From assembly GCA_034509425.1 (NCBI GenBank), contig JAVTVJ010000798.1, forward strand, positions 186,001 to 250,000: 64,000 nt of DNA, written 5' to 3'. Of the stretch, positions 9,701-22,738 are shown one piece after another. Numbering within the stretch: position 1 is the stretch's first letter; each line of letters begins with the position of its first letter. The translations under genes were made by a program, and so were the position numbers. The notes below the pieces were generated by a model. It worked only from the letters and a program-made list of their open reading frames with translations, was not told the DNA's origin and did not search any database. The stretch is from Eopsaltria australis. Lineage: Eukaryota > Chordata > Aves > Passeriformes > Petroicidae.

Positions 9701-12700
9701 CCAAGCCCCTCTGCACTCAGATCCCCACACAGCAACAAAGAGCGTCTCAGCAGGGACCCCATTCCCTCCCCTGCACGCCCCAATCACGTTTTCAGGGTGC
9801 CAGATGTCATCAGTTCTGTGACCAGCACGATGCAGATCTGCCCTTTGATAGTTGACTTCCAGGAGTCGTAGAAGCGGACGATGTTGGGGTGCTGCAGCCC
9901 CTTCAGCATCTCCACCTCCTCACTGAACCTCTGCCGCTCCGTCTTCGACAGCTTCCGCGTCTGTGGGGGCAGTGAGGGTGTGAGGGGGCACACGGGGTCC
10001 TGCTGAGCACGGGGGGTGCCCTGGCTACAAAAGGCCCTCACATCCCCATCCCCATCCCCATCCCCATCCCCACTCCCTACACACAAGGCAGAGGAGGCTT
10101 CTGTGGCCCAGCACAGAGCTGGGGTCACACCTGCTGTCCCCCAGTGCAGTGCACACATGGCTGGGGCCACCCTGGACTGTGGTTCTCCCCAGCCCACCAC
10201 TCTGGGTGGGTGCAGGACACACGGGGCACTAAGGAACCCACTCAGCTCCCCGTTGCCCTGTGCTGGGGGCACCCATCCCCACTGCCCTCACTCAGCCCCC
10301 AGCTGGATCCAACCATGGTGCCCCAGGCCAGGGAACCCCAGCCTGCAGCTGGAGGGGACACAGGGGGCTCTGCAGGAGCTGCTGCCACCCTGCCCTGTGC
10401 AGACCCGATGGCCCTGGCCCTTCTGCCCCCACTGGGGCACCACCAGCACTGGGCTCTGTGTGGCCGTGTGCTGGGCCAGCCTCAATGAGGCCTTTGTTGG
10501 GGAAAGCAGGCGGGGGAGGCTCCAGCCCAGGTTTTTCCATGTTCCTCCTGCTCGAGTTAATTAAAGTGGAAACACAAGCCGAGGGTGCTGACTGCAGCTG
10601 GGGCAGGGGCCAGCAGAGGGGACAGCCCCCTCATCCTGAAGGGACACAGCCCCAGGGTGCAGGAAGAGGGGAGCTGGCTGGCCAAAAGCAGAGGAGCCAG
10701 GTCCAGCTGCGAGTGCTCAGCCCGGGGCAGGAGCAGGAGCAGCGACAACTCCACCACAGCCTGGGGTCCCGCGGAGCTCAGCTGCTGCAGAACCCGGGGG
10801 CCTCCAAGCTGGGACCCCTGCCCAGCCCACATTCAGAGGCCAAGGAAACTGGAGCTGCCACAGTGCTGCCAGAGCTGTGCTCGGCCTCTTGGCCAGTGGC
10901 CACCATCCATCAACCCCGTCGGCTTTCGTAATATTTTCATTGCATCACAGGCGGCCCCATGGCTTGGCTGGAGCTGCTCCATAATCCCCCTGCATTTAAT
11001 ACATGCCCAGGGACAGGCTCAGCCCAGACGAGAACCTGAGCCTGCTGCAGCAGCATGAATGGGACCTTTCATGTGCAAGGAGGAAAACAGCGCCCGAAGC
11101 CCTGCATGGGCAGCAGCCCTCACCGGCTGCCCTGCCCCGTGCCACAGCCACCAGCACCCCCATGGCCCCCTCCTCCCCACCCAGCGGCGTCCAGAGGCTT
11201 CACTGCACCCCACAAACCTGCAAGGGCATGAGGAAGGTGCCACGGGCTGTGAGCTGGGGCAGGTGGGGAGTCATGGGTGGGCACGGCTCTCCCAGCTCAG
11301 CAAGAGTGGACCCTGACTGGACCCTCACTGTGCCATGCCCTGCTCCAGGCAGAGCCCCAGCACAAGGCCACCTCTCTCAGAGTGCCTGGAGTAAGGTCTA
11401 GGGGAGTCAAGCATGTTCCCCAAGCCTGTGCCAGGGCTGCTGGGCTGCCTGGCACTGTTCCTTCCACATGACCAAAGTGTCAGCAGCTCCCACTCCTGTG
11501 CATGCTGATACTCTCCCTGTTGAGTGTGGGCATCAGAGCCCAGCGTGGCCATAGCCTGGCTGGAGGAACACCAGGAAGGGCAGGGCAGGGCTGCCAGCAC
11601 AGGCATGGCACACAGCATGGGCACACCATGTCCTCTCCCAACAGCACCCGCGCAGGGTGGAGGAGGACACTGGGGACGGTGGGATGGGGGCTGTGAGGAG
11701 AGGTGTGGCAGTGCTCCAGCCCGTCCTGAGAGCCAGGAGCTGGCTGCCGAGGAGCCCAGCACAGCCAGCACCAGGAGCTAGGCCAGTGCAGGAGGAGCGA
11801 GGGTGGGGCCGAGCGGCCGAGGATGGCTCCTCTGCGGCAGGAGGAGGCTGTCCCCAGCTCGGCAGAGTGCTCAGAGCACCCTGCAGCACTCACAGGGCTC
11901 TCCCATCCCCGCAGCTGCTCCTGCAGCCCTCGAGAGCCCTGGCTCTGCACTGACACTTGCACTCTGGAGGGGCATTCAGAGCAACACCACGGTGGGGCAC
12001 AGAGCCAGTGCTGGAAAGTGCCCAGCATTCTCCCTCCAGCCATGTGCAGCCACAGGGAGGTCCTGAGCCCCCGCAGAGGAGCCAGCTCTGTGTCAGCAGT
12101 GGGTGCCAGCACCTCACAGCTCTCCCTGTGGGTCTGCCCTGCCGAGCAGGATCCCGTGCGTGCTCGCAGCCATGTGAGCACACACACAAGGTGCCCTGCA
12201 GCCCCGGGGCTGCTGGCTGAGGTTACCTGCCCAACCAGGGCGCTGGAGCCAGGGGAGGCACAGCAGTGCCTGCTGCCCAGAACGCTCCTGCCCACTGGGA
12301 AACCCCAAGGGGTTCCACAGGAAAATCTCACAGTCAGGTATTTACAGCCCGACCCCGCTCTGGGCCTCTGGTTTCCTCCCTGCTTCCTCCTTCCCCACCA
12401 CCCGCAGCACCTATGACAGAAATAGTGCCAGGCTAAAGCTGGAAAGCACAAACAGTGGGGCTGTGGACATGGGCGGGAGGCACAGACAGACGCTGCGTTC
12501 AGGAGAGGGGACAGGGATGGGCAGGTCCCCAGAGGGGTCTCACAGGAAGGCAGGAGACAGGCAAAAGCAGCCTGCAGCTCACCAGGCTCTGAGGAGGGAA
12601 GGACAGGACAAGGACAGCAGGGAGAGCTGGGGTTTGGGACTGGGATCCATCAGAGCAGCTCAACCAGGTTCTCTGGTGCAGAACAGGTCAGGCCTGAGGT

Positions 12701-15495
12701 TAAGTATTCATTTGGAATTGAAAGGCAATAGAAGGAGAACTGTGAAGTGCACAGGACAAAGCTATTTTTAAAAGGGCAGAACCACAACCATTTTTATTTG
12801 TGGTTCCAAATCCTGTATTTGTGTCACAGTGTCCAATTCTTTGCATGATTGCTGAAAAAAAACCAAACTTCTAAATGTCTTCATCTGTGCTCTTAGCCCC
12901 TTGTGGGACACAGATTTGGGTACAAGAGACACTGGGAAAAGAGCAGTCAGTGGAACAGAGCCAAATACTGGGTGGGGAGGGGAGAGGGCTGGGGCAGAGG
13001 GGTTGTGGGGCAGAGGGGCTGTGGGGCAGAGGGGCTGTGGGGCAGGTACCAGGGTGGCATGGGGTGGGAGCAGGGCTGGGGCTGCCCACAGGGACCAGGC
13101 TGTGCTCCCGTGGGAGGGTGCAGGCCGAGAGGGGTCAGGTCTGCCAGGTCTCCCAGCACCATGGGATGCTCACAGGAAGGTCCCTGGCAGGAGCTCAGCC
13201 TGGACCCAGCCCCTCCACACCCACCCCCAGGGGACAAGTGAGGGGCTTCCACCACTCCTGCCTGGGCCAGCAACGGGGCCAGCAAGTGCCTGCTGGACTG
13301 GGACATGGAAGCATTTTGCTTCCCAACTCCCTTTCCCCCTCCAGCTGAGACGGTGCAGCCTCATACCCTCGACAGCCCCTGGCCAGGCACCAGCACTGCC
13401 TGCACACAGGCACGGGGAAGAGCAGGGACAGGGAACAAGACACGCTGCCAGCCCTGCTGTGTGCCAGGCCCCAGGGCAGGGGCACAGCTGGGACACGGGG
13501 CTGAGACCACAGGGAGGGACACGAAGCTGAGTGGGAAGCACTGGGCACAGAGAAGTGGAAAGCTCTGAGCTCGCCAAGGAGAGCCTGTTCCAGTCAGTGG
13601 TTGCCACCTGAAGGGACACAGGACTCAAGAGAGCTCAGGGGCATTTGTGGGGCTTGGTGAGGGCAGGAGAACTGAGCTGGCTCTGAACTGAACTCTCAAC
13701 AATTGAAGCAATTGTGCAGCCAATGGGGGTGGGGGGCAAATCTTCACCTTCCTCACTAAGAGGCCACAGTCAGCCCCTCTGAAACCACCCACTGCTCTCT
13801 CAGGATCTCTTCTTGCTCTGCTGGGCTGCAGCCACCCCAAGGACCCAGCCCTGCAACTGCACCGAGCTTTTAGGAACAAGACAACAAACTCGCAAGACAC
13901 GTTTTCTGTGTCAACAAGGACTTGGACCTTCCCACCACAGCAGCCATCCCAGGATCAGGAGCCTGTGGGAGACTTTGGACTTTATCAAAGCCCCTCCCCA
14001 GGGGCTTCAAGGAGAAGAGGTAACCCCACAACAAGGATCTCCTTGGGCACCTCCAGGACAAGATCAGGCTCATCAAAAGCACTTGAGTGGGCAAAAGCAT
14101 CATGGAGGCAACACTGTCACCACTGCTCTCAGCATCCTGCGGTCAGGCTGCAGGACAGCCAAGGAGATGGAGGAGTGTGGCAGCACAGAGGAGATGGGGA
14201 CACTCCTCAGAGACCTGGAACCACAGGTCCAGCTGCTCCCAGCAGAGAATCCCTGGCAGCATCACAGAAACCACGCACAGGTGACCATGTACACTCCTTC
14301 AGCCAAGGTCAGGCAGGCAGAGAGCACCAAGGTCGTGTCGTACCCTGCTCCCAGCTGACAGCCAGCCCCAGCTCGCTGCAGGCATGTCCCCAGAGCACAC
14401 CAAGGGCTGTCGGGGCAAACCTTGGAGGCAGCTCCAGCACAAGCAAAGCCATGAATGCAGAGAGGGCACTGCTGCCCTCGCTGTCCTAGAGGGAAAGCTG
14501 CGAGCTGATGAGCATCAGAAAGGCAGTGGGATGCTCAGCCCCAGATCCACCTGTAAAGCGTCAAAGCAGGGACTGGCATCAAGAACATGGGCACCCTGGC
14601 ATGCTCCACAGTGCAGGCAGCAAGAAAGCAAATGGAAAACAGCACGTGATGAGCAGGAGGGCCAGGAGCGGCGGCACTAAGCAGGAGTCTGGGTCCGGGC
14701 CAGGAGACCCACGAGGCACCGGGGCACTGGCAGTGATGGGCACAGGGCAAGGCAGCGAGGGGAGCCCGCAGCCAGCTGCAGATCCCTGCCCTGCCCTGCT
14801 GCTGTAGCAGAAGCGAAGGCTCGAGGGTGCCTGCCCTCGCCGGCACAGGCTCCAACCCGGGGAGATGCCCCGCAGGTCCCACACAGCACATAGGCAGGCA
14901 GCAGTGGACAGCAAGGTCAGGACCAGGGAGGGCTGCACACGCCAGGGAAACTGGACAGAAGAGGGTCCAAGAGCCTCTCTCGAGCCCCTTCGCCCGGGGC
15001 GGGGGCCTGTGGGCAGGCAGGTAAGGGCAGAGGCGCTGGCAGGGGCCGTACCTGCAGCTCGCACCAGGCCACCTCCACGGTGGTCTCCGTGTCCAGCCCC
15101 TTGTAGACGGTCTTGAAGGAGCCGCGGCCGATCTCGATGTCGAACTTGAGGAACCGGCCGTCGGGGGAGGTGGCGACCGCCCGCGTCTCCACCTCCTCGC
15201 TCTCCGTCTCCTCGGGTTCTCGGAGCCCGACAGCGGCCGGCGGCGGCGGCGAGCCCCCGCGCACCCCGTCGGGCGCCGGGTACCCCATCAGCTCCAGCTC
15301 GGCCGAGCTCCGCCGGTTGAAGCGGGAGGAAGCGCGTCGGGAATCGCGTCCCGAGGGCCGCCGGCTGCGGTTACGGTGCGGGGCCCGTCCGGTGAGCCCC
15401 GGCTCCGGCTCCGGCTGCGGCGGGGAGTCGCTGCCCGCCCGCTCCGCCTCGGGCTGGGACATGGCTCCGGCAGCGGCGGGCTCAGCCGCCAGCAT
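3787..15495 (-). CDS. WNK4: WNK4, WNK lysine-deficient serine/threonine kinase 4
   Basis: WNK4 phosphorylates SPAK/OSR1 to control NCC, NKCC and KCC cotransporters. Coding exons: 15052-15495, 9788-9960, 9393-9613, 9155-9312, 8494-8582, 8200-8419, 7795-8125, 7505-7635, 7364-7434, 7131-7272, 6933-7049, 6704-6859, 6349-6406, 6075-6209, 5365-5945, 4957-5053, 4421-4850, 4102-4304, 3886-3983, with stop TAG 3787-3789; 1285 residues (human 1243). The kinase domain (118 to about 375) has the WNK signature: lysine in the glycine loop (GRGSFK, K128) and cysteine at the usual lysine position (VAWC, C145). It also has HRDLK (D244), DLG (D263) and activation-loop S277. Later come a PF2-like domain, the acidic KLHL3 degron [11 protein letters not shown] (522-532), a second PF2-like domain, RFQV (1051-1054), a coiled coil, and GIMRRNS with the PP1-type VTFA. 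The start MLAAEP at 15495 matches human; MSQPEAE at 15462 is an alternative. Confidence 0.96.
3847..3873. repeat. Hexanucleotide repeat (GGGATC)n
   Basis: Four tandem GGGATC units in the last WNK4 intron (3790-3885). Read on the minus strand they give a Asp-Pro repeat that stays open and in frame with the WNK4 C-terminus. Confidence 0.85.
5193..5277. repeat. Pentanucleotide repeat (CATCC)n
   Basis: About 16 near-perfect CATCC units in WNK4 intron 15 (5054-5364). All three frames are open through it (Gly-Trp-Asp-Gly-Met repeats on the minus strand), which explains spurious ORFs here. It is likely length-polymorphic. Confidence 0.95.
6641..6669. repeat. CAG/CTG trinucleotide repeat
   Basis: Eight to nine CAG units, slightly impure at the left edge, in WNK4 intron 12 (6407-6703). 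It is intronic in this model. Confidence 0.8.
9961..15051 (-). other. WNK4 intron 1
   Basis: This 5.1-kb intron separates the exon with the glycine loop and Cys-145 from the rest of the kinase domain. It contains a (CCCATC)n tract at 10040-10071 and a (GTGGGGCAGAGGGGCT)n tract of about four units at 12985-13043. I saw no conserved exon, RNA gene or mobile element in it. The open frames are short and lack coding character. Confidence 0.7.
12985..13043. repeat. 16-bp minisatellite in WNK4 intron 1
   Basis: About four copies of a 16-bp unit GTGGGGCAGAGGGGCT. The later copies are near-identical. Confidence 0.7.
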
Positions 15496-16020
15496 CGGCT
15501 CAGCCCGGTCGGAGCGGCCGCTCCCGCGCAGCTTCGCACCCGTTGCGTCCGCCACCCCGCAACCAGGAGCGAGCGCCGAGACCCAGACCGGGCACCGGCA
15601 CCGCCGCCGCCGCCGCCCCGCCCGGCGGCACCGCCCCCGCCCCGCCCGGGTCCGCCCCCGTGCGACCGCCGCCCCCCGCCCGCGCTGCGCCACCGGCCCC
15701 GCACCGGGCACCGGCCCTGCACCGGCACGGCACCGGGCACCGGCACCGCACCTGGCACCGGCCCCGGGACGGCGCCCAGCGCTGCAGCTGCGGGCACGGG
15801 CTGCGAGCACCGGGCGAGCGCCCCGGCACCGCGCCCGACCGCCCCGCGATGCCGGGATGTCCCCTCCCGGCCCGGCGTCACCGCCTGGCGCCCCCCGGAT
15901 CCGCGCTGCCGCGGCTGCTCCAGGGGCTCCTCGCCCTCCTCTCCCCGCAGGACAGCCCCTTCCCTGCCGCCGCCCCCGTAGGGCTCCGGGGCTGCTGTGA
16001 CAAACGCGGCTGGAGCCGGG
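15100..16020. promoter_or_regulatory. CpG island over WNK4 exon 1 and promoter
   Basis: CpG-dense sequence spanning the first WNK4 coding exon and about 500 bp upstream of its ATG at 15495. Runs of GCACCGGGCACCGGC occur at 15700-15770. The minus-strand frame upstream of the ATG is open to 16299, so start choice rests on the human MLA...MSQ pattern and not on an upstream stop. No TATA box is evident. Confidence 0.65.
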
Positions 16021-19000
16021 ACTTAGGAACGTCCCTGGTTTAAACATTTCCTCGGAGTTTGTGACTGGTCCCGGAGCAGCCGAGTCCCACTGCCCGGACG
16101 CGGGTTCCCCCTCACGCTGCCCCAGACAATCCCGCTCGGGTTCACTACGGTCCGAAATCCTGAAATTAGGGTCACGCAAATAGGAAGAGTCGAGGGTGTG
16201 TGTCAGCCCTTCGGGAGCCAGCAGTCGGACAAGAGCGTGTTGTCTCTCCAGGCTGAAGGAGAAGGTTGTTCTGCCGGTGAGGCTGTTTACACAAAACACA
16301 AAGCAATTGAGGCCACCGCTAATTTCTTTTCCCTGAGGTCAGATTGTTTCTACTCAACGATACCGGAAACATTAAGGAGTGGATCGACAAGGGAACACAG
16401 TCATGGTCTCCTGAACGCCAACCTGGCACCCGCAGGGTGACGCCGGGCGACTGGGGCTGCTGACCTGCAGCTCGGCTGTGGCCACGTCCCGCACGGCTGC
16501 TCCCCACAAATCCCTGCTGGCAGGAGGGAGGGACAAGCATTTAATGAAATGTTCCTGCAGAAGCCCTGGCCAACCTGTGCCACACCGCTGATCTCTGCTC
16601 TGCTACCCCCACTCGAGCCAGCTCTTCCTGCCCGAAGCTTCCTCGCCAGCACCAGAGGAGCCAGGTACCCCTTTCCCAACAAAGAGTTTGAGTGGTGCCT
16701 CCCTGCCAAGAGCTGCTCGTGCAGTACTGCCCGGTGAGCTGGGAGCAGCAACCACATCCCCACTCAGCCCTGCACTCCTCGGAGCATGCGAGGGGCACGG
16801 TCCCAGGTGAACAACCAGCGCTGGCAGAACACCATGTCCAGCACCGGGCCCTGCAGGGCTCTGCCTGCTGCTGGGGCACTGGGTGCCCATGGCCACTGGA
16901 GCCAAAAGACCAAGACTGACCAGCCACAGGTACCGGCACTGGCCCTGCCATGGGTGACTCTTGGGTTTTAAGATGCCACATGGTTTGATTCAGCTCTGTT
17001 AAACAATGCTCTTTCTCCAGAAGCTGCCACTACTCAGCACTGCCAGAAAGGGAGGCATGCTGCCTGAGCCCCTGTAGGCTGACTCTGTGGCTGCCCCCAC
17101 ACCGGGTCCCTGCCAGGGCCCAGGAACACAGCCCAGGCTGGCAGGGAGCCCCAGCTCTCCAACAAGAGACACAAAACCAGGTAGGGATCTCAGCTTGGTC
17201 CCTGGCAGGCTCATGTCTCCTTATCAAGGGTTTTCATCGTGAAACAAGATGCCTCGGAAGATCCCAGAGGAGCAGGGGAGTATCCCAGCCCAGTGAGGCC
17301 CCTGCAGACAGGAGAGGAAATTAGGGGTGATGTTTGCTCCAGCTGCTGCCCTCCCACACCTCCCTTGTGAGTGGTCTGTGAAATTCCCTAAATGATCCCC
17401 CCAAACGCCACTCCACACCAGGACTTGGCAGGGGGGAGGCAGCTTAGGCAGGGGAACAGGTCCTCTTCTGACCTGACCAGGAACGCCAATCTGCAGCCAG
17501 CTTGGCCTGAAACCAGAAGGCTCCTGTTCCACAATCAGGCACCCACTGCAGCTCCCCAGCCTTATCAGAGTGACATTTCTGGGCTGCAGGTGCCAGTGCC
17601 AGCCTTCGCTTTGAGGAACCGCCACAATCAGGGAACATAACCCATTTCTTGCCTGCATTTGGCTGCCTGAAAGAGTACAGGGAACTGTGTAATCGTTCTC
17701 CTCAGAATTAGATCATGAATCAAAGCCCTGCTCAGCTCCAGGCTCCACCAAGCCCTGCCAGGAATTGTCCGTTCTGATCCTGGAGCTTGGGGCAGGATCA
17801 CAGGGGGGCCAGGATGGGTCTGGACAAAGGGGACAGCTGGGGCTGCACAGCACAGGGTGCCTGTCCCAGGAGGGCTCCAGGGACACCCAGGGCTCGTTTC
17901 ACAGCTGGCTTCACCACCCCCTACCCATGGGAGGTCCTGTGTCTCTCACCCCAACTCCTGTGAGTTCAGGGAGGTGAAGTGGCACACAAACCTCAGCTGT
18001 GGCTGTAACCCTGGGCAGATCACTGCAGAGGATTTCCTCAGCCCAGAGGCACAGATGGGACCCCGCCTGCACGTTTATACCAACTTATAAATTTATCAAA
18101 CTGAAACACTTCTTGCTCCTAAGCAGCTGCATTAAATAAAACATCTCTTGGAATCTTTCCTCCCTGAACCAGTGGGATCTGAGTGTGTCCAGCCTGATAG
18201 TGCCTTATCTGGACACCAGCCCCTCTGAGCTCTGCCTCACCCTGGCCAGCGAGCCCTAATCACCACAGCCAGACACAGCAAAGGCCTCTGAGGGGCCACA
18301 GGCTGGAGAAGAGGTTGTGCCAGCCCCCCCAAAACCACCCGGAGCCACCTCCTCCAGCGAGCCCCTCCCCATGGCTGTGTGGATGGACTGGGCAGGGCTG
18401 TCACCTCCGCAGAGGGACATCTGCTCCCTCCAGGGCGGCAGCACCAGTGGCTCTGCCACTCCCAGGACCCATCCCACGGGCTCAGCAGTGACACCTCGCT
18501 GCAGCAGCACTGCCCAGCCCAGGGAGGCTTTGTCCCACAGGATCCTCACGGGCACGGCTGGATGTGGCCTCTGGTAACCAGCCCAGAGGGTGTGGAAAAG
18601 GAATTTTACACCATGTCCATTCTGCAGAGGGGACGTACTCTTCCTCCTCCTCCCCGTCTCACTGAGTAAGCAACTAAATAGGAAGCTGAAAAAGAGAAGG
18701 GAATTGCTGCCAGGAGTGCCTTGGAATGAAAAGCTGGTTTTAGGCTTATCTAATGTCACATCAGCCATTTCCTAAGAAGGGAGCAAATTTAATTAAGAAC
18801 ACAGACTCCCTCAAGGACAGCCAGGTTACACACGGCACTCCCAGCCTGGAGCACGGTGCTGGGAGGTCGGCCTGGTGCACACAGGCAGCAGGAACAGACA
18901 CTCCAGGCCAGCTGCTGAAGGCTCATTGTTTGGAATCAAATGCAGACGCCTTCAGGCACAGCACCCCAGCTCTCTGCAGGGCTGCAGACAGAGCAACCAC

Positions 19001-20200
19001 AGAGGGAAGGGCAATGTGGGTGGCATGGAGAGGAAAGCAGAGGCAGATCTTGGACGTGGAAACAAACCCAGGGCAGGCACTGGTAGCACATGAATCCTAC
19101 AGAGACTTTGGTGGCTGCAGACATAGAGAGGATCTCTGATCAAGCAGAGTTCTGGGCTGGGCAGACACTGTGCCAGCTGTGGGGACAGATGCACTGCAGG
19201 GCTCATGGCATGTGCCGTGGCACAGCTTTTGCTGCTGGGCTGGCTCAGCACTGTCAATGCAGGGCAGGACCATGACAGAGCTCATAGGGATGATGGTCTT
19301 CAGAAAGGAGACTCCACCAGCCCACTGTCAGAGACTCATCACAAGCACTGCTGGTGCCTTCCTTCAGCAGGGAAGTGCTGGCACTCAGGAATTCCTCCCC
19401 AGCACTGCTGGGCCTGGCATGGAGAGGAAGCCTGGGATCCAGCCACAGGTCCAGAGCAATGTGCCCACACCAGGGCAGCACATCCCCCCAAGTTCAGCTC
19501 AATGGGCTCCTGCTACAAAACAAATCTTTAAATTCCACGGCCCCTAGACTCCAGCATCTCACCTACACTGAGAATTCTTCAGCACTGACAGCAGCTGTCA
19601 GCAGCAGCTGAGCCAGTGCCAGGCTGTCCCCAAGGGCAGGGAATGCTGGACACACTGCCCAGCATCAGCCCGGGGCAGACAGTGACAGCCTGTGGGGTGC
19701 AAGCGCCATCTGCTCTGCTGGACCCCCAGAGTGACCACACTGGTCTGACCAGAGGTCACTCCAGCACTGCCCCCAACCTCTGCCAGTGACAAGCATGCAA
19801 TGGTCAGGGAAAGGTGATCCTGCCCCAGCACAGCCATCTGCTTCCCCAGGACCTGGGCCATGGTTTCTGACAAGTTGGGGACTTTGTTACCAGCACTGAG
19901 AGCCCAAAGCTGAGTCATCCCTCTCCCAGCCACGGTGGTGCAGAGATTACCCCATCACCTCTGCACAAACCCAGGGGCTTCCAGCAGGCTGCACATGCAA
20001 AATTAAAGTAAATGTTGTCCTGAGAAGGGCAGCAAGGGCCCCCACAGGCCAGAACTCTGCCAAGTGGAGAAACACACTTGTGCTGCTGCCTCCCACCCGG
20101 GAACCACTGCATTTCCCTGGGGCAGCGAGGAAATGTGACTGAAGGGCAAAAATCTGGTACAGTGCTCGGTTTCGTTTCTGATGAAAAAATAAATACAGAT
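16021..20200. other. Gene-free spacer between WNK4 and VPS25
   Basis: I see no exon series, RNA gene or recognisable mobile element in this 4.2-kb stretch. Open frames on both strands are short, unconserved in phase and lack supporting splice sites. GC content is lower than in the flanking promoters. Isolated A/T-rich patches occur, for example at 18080-18135. Confidence 0.5.
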
Positions 20201-20235
20201 GAAAACAGCCAGGCTGCTCTATAAATACATCTCAT

Positions 20236-20241
20236 TTTAAT
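20236..20241 (-). other. Candidate VPS25 polyadenylation signal (ATTAAA)
   Basis: Minus-strand ATTAAA about 500 bp past the VPS25 stop codon. It is the first good signal downstream, and no canonical AATAAA occurs between it and the stop. Confidence 0.5.
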
Positions 20242-20746
20242 CACCTGAAATTAGTTTCCTGGCTTTCCCCAGCCTGCTTGGCAGCAAGTGCATTTCCTTC
20301 TGCCACTGAGGGCTTCCACAGCGTAGCAATAATGGCCAGTCCCCTGCTCCTGCCTCAGCCCCTGGCACTGCAGCAGGACTGCAGGACCCAGGCACAGGGC
20401 TGGCAGGGAAAGAGAGGGGCCTTTTGAGGCCAAGCTTGACCAGCCAGCTGGGACTGCTTCGAGGCCATCACAGGAACAGGGACCAGCAGCAGCCCAGTTT
20501 CACTTCTGGGTGATCCCTCTCAGAACTGCCTAGAACAGCTTTAGCTTCTCCAACACATCAACAGGGAGAACAGACAGACAGAGGATCTCAGGACATCCCT
20601 AAGTCTTTGGAAGGGTTCGCAGACTCATCTTGCCCCAAGAAATCCCAAGATGCAGCTACTTGCAGTCACAGCTTGAAGCCAGGCCCAGAGAGCCACTCCT
20701 GGCAGCCAGACCCGAGACTGCAGCAGGGAAGGGGAGGAGGCTCCTG

Positions 20747-22738
20747 TCAGAAGAACTTGACACCCCGGCCATCATCCAGCGTGATGATTTCAGCCTTGTG
20801 CTCCTGCTGCAAGGCTTGCAGGGCACGGAGCAGCGTAGCCTCATCCAAGCCATGAAACTCTAGGGAAGGACAAAGATTCCCCATCAACATGGAAAAAAAA
20901 ATAACATCAGGAAACAAACAGGCTCCTGAGGTTCAGGGACTGGGGGCAGTGATGCTGAGGGCTCTGAAGAACAACATAACACCACAGCAAATCCAGTCAT
21001 GGCTACACTGACAGGCTCATCTCCACATCTCTGCTTTGGGAACAGAGCCTAAAGGTCATCAGGCAGCAGGGATGAGTCACAGCAGCCTGTAATGCAGTGC
21101 AGGAGTTTGGCTTGTAAACAAAACACCCCTCACCACACCTGATAAAATGCTGGGCACTGGGGAAGTGAAAATGCAGTTACAGAGGGGGATGTTCCTGCAA
21201 AGTGATAAAAGCCCTTGGAGCAGCATGTGCCAATGGTGGGAAAGGGCAAGCCTGCATCTTTACCTTCATTCTCTGTATCATCCCCGCTGGCCAGTTCGTA
21301 CAGTGTGAACACAGAGTTGGTCAGGCCATTCTTTGACACCTGGAAACACGAAGAGAATGTAGCAAATTCCATCCATGTAGCTGAACATCCTCGTCCCACC
21401 CCTCACACATCCTGGAACAGGTAACATGGAGCATGCACAGCACTTGATAAGCAGGAGCACCCTGGACACACACTGGGACAGAGGGGTCAGGAGGTGCAGC
21501 CTGAGGGAATGAAGGTGGTTTCTCTCCTGCTGCTCTGCTCTTCCTGCCTGCGTGTTTCACAGTGAATTTGGGCCATACAGGGGCCAGGCAGCGACACTGC
21601 CCTGTCCTCACCATGGGACAGCCAGCAGCACTGAGGGTGGGCAACAACACCCACCACTCACAGCAAGTGACAAGCTGCTAATAACTCCTCACCTCTCTGC
21701 AACAGAGAGAAGTGCAGGGAGAAGGGTGAAAGCAGTGAGGAAGCAAGCAGTGGTCTTTCCCAAAGCCTGGTCTGGGTGTGCAGCCCCTGCTCTCACCCAT
21801 TGATAGATGAGCTTTCCCCATTCTTCTGGTCTCTTCCACATGATCAGAAAGCTGGTTTTGTTCTTATCTAACCATTCCAGGTTCCCTAGAAACAACAGGG
21901 AGCAGGGATTGAAGCAGAGCACAGGTCAGAGGTAAGGATCAAACATGCAGATTTCAGGACACGCGCCAGGCACCGCACCCAGGGGCAGCCTCATGGATCA
22001 GCCTCTCCCCGGCAGGTCGGGCCGACTTCCTAGATACTGCTGTGTCTACAGAAAGGGATTTCCCTGTCGAGCCCTCTCTTCCCCGCGCAGCTAAATCTGC
22101 CTGCAAAGGCAGGGCTGGGTCCCGCGAGCAGGCCCGGGCAGAGCAGCCGGCCCGGGCGGGGGCACAGCCCACAGCCGCGGGATGGACAAGCCCCAGCCCC
22201 GGCCCCGGGACGGAGCTGCCCTCCCTGCCCCGCTGTCTGCACAGGCCGCGGCCGGGAGCACGGACGGACGGACGGACGAGGCACCCACCGTTCTTGCGGA
22301 GCTCCTCCAGCACCACCTGGATGGATTCCAGCGGCAGCTTCCCTGGGCGCGGGTTAAGGAGGCGCTGACGGAGGCGCGGGGTGGGGGCGAGGGGGGCGCG
22401 GGCACCGGGCTCAAAGGATACGCTGGAGGCGGTGGTTGGCGAAGAGCGGGATGTCCTGAGCCTCCCGCACCGTCATGGCGGGCAGCCGGTGCTGCTGGCT
22501 GTAGGCGAGCGCCAGCGCGCACCAGGCCGCGAGCTGCTTCTGCCGCGTCTCGCCGTTGGGCTGCAGCCTGCGGGCTCCGGTCAGCACGGCGGCGGAGGGG
22601 CACCGGCACCCCCGGCACCGCCGGTTCCCGCGCTCCCCGCCCCGTCCCACCCCCCCCCCCCAGCCCAAGTCCCGGCCCCGACCGCGCTCACGTGAAGAAG
22701 GGCGGGAAGCTGTACTGCCAGGGCCACGCGAAGCTCAT
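20747..22738 (-). CDS. VPS25: VPS25, ESCRT-II complex subunit
   Basis: VPS25 is the ESCRT-II subunit (two copies per complex) that links ESCRT-II to CHMP6/VPS20 during multivesicular-body sorting. Six coding exons: 22692-22738, 22422-22567, 22289-22342, 21797-21885, 21264-21339 and 20747-20859, giving 174 residues (human 176). It opens MSFAWPWQYSFPPFFT, the PPxF-type stretch that contacts the core subunits. Two winged-helix domains follow, with TRQKQLAAWCALAL, ESIQVVLEELRKNGNLEWLD and FLIMWKRPEEWGKLIYQW as conserved marks. The last exon encodes a helix ending DDGRGVKFF and TGA. Start choice: the human protein has two extra residues (MA) before MSFEW; here the only ATG in frame is at 22738. 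It lies downstream of RAMP2 on the same strand, as in human. Confidence 0.96.
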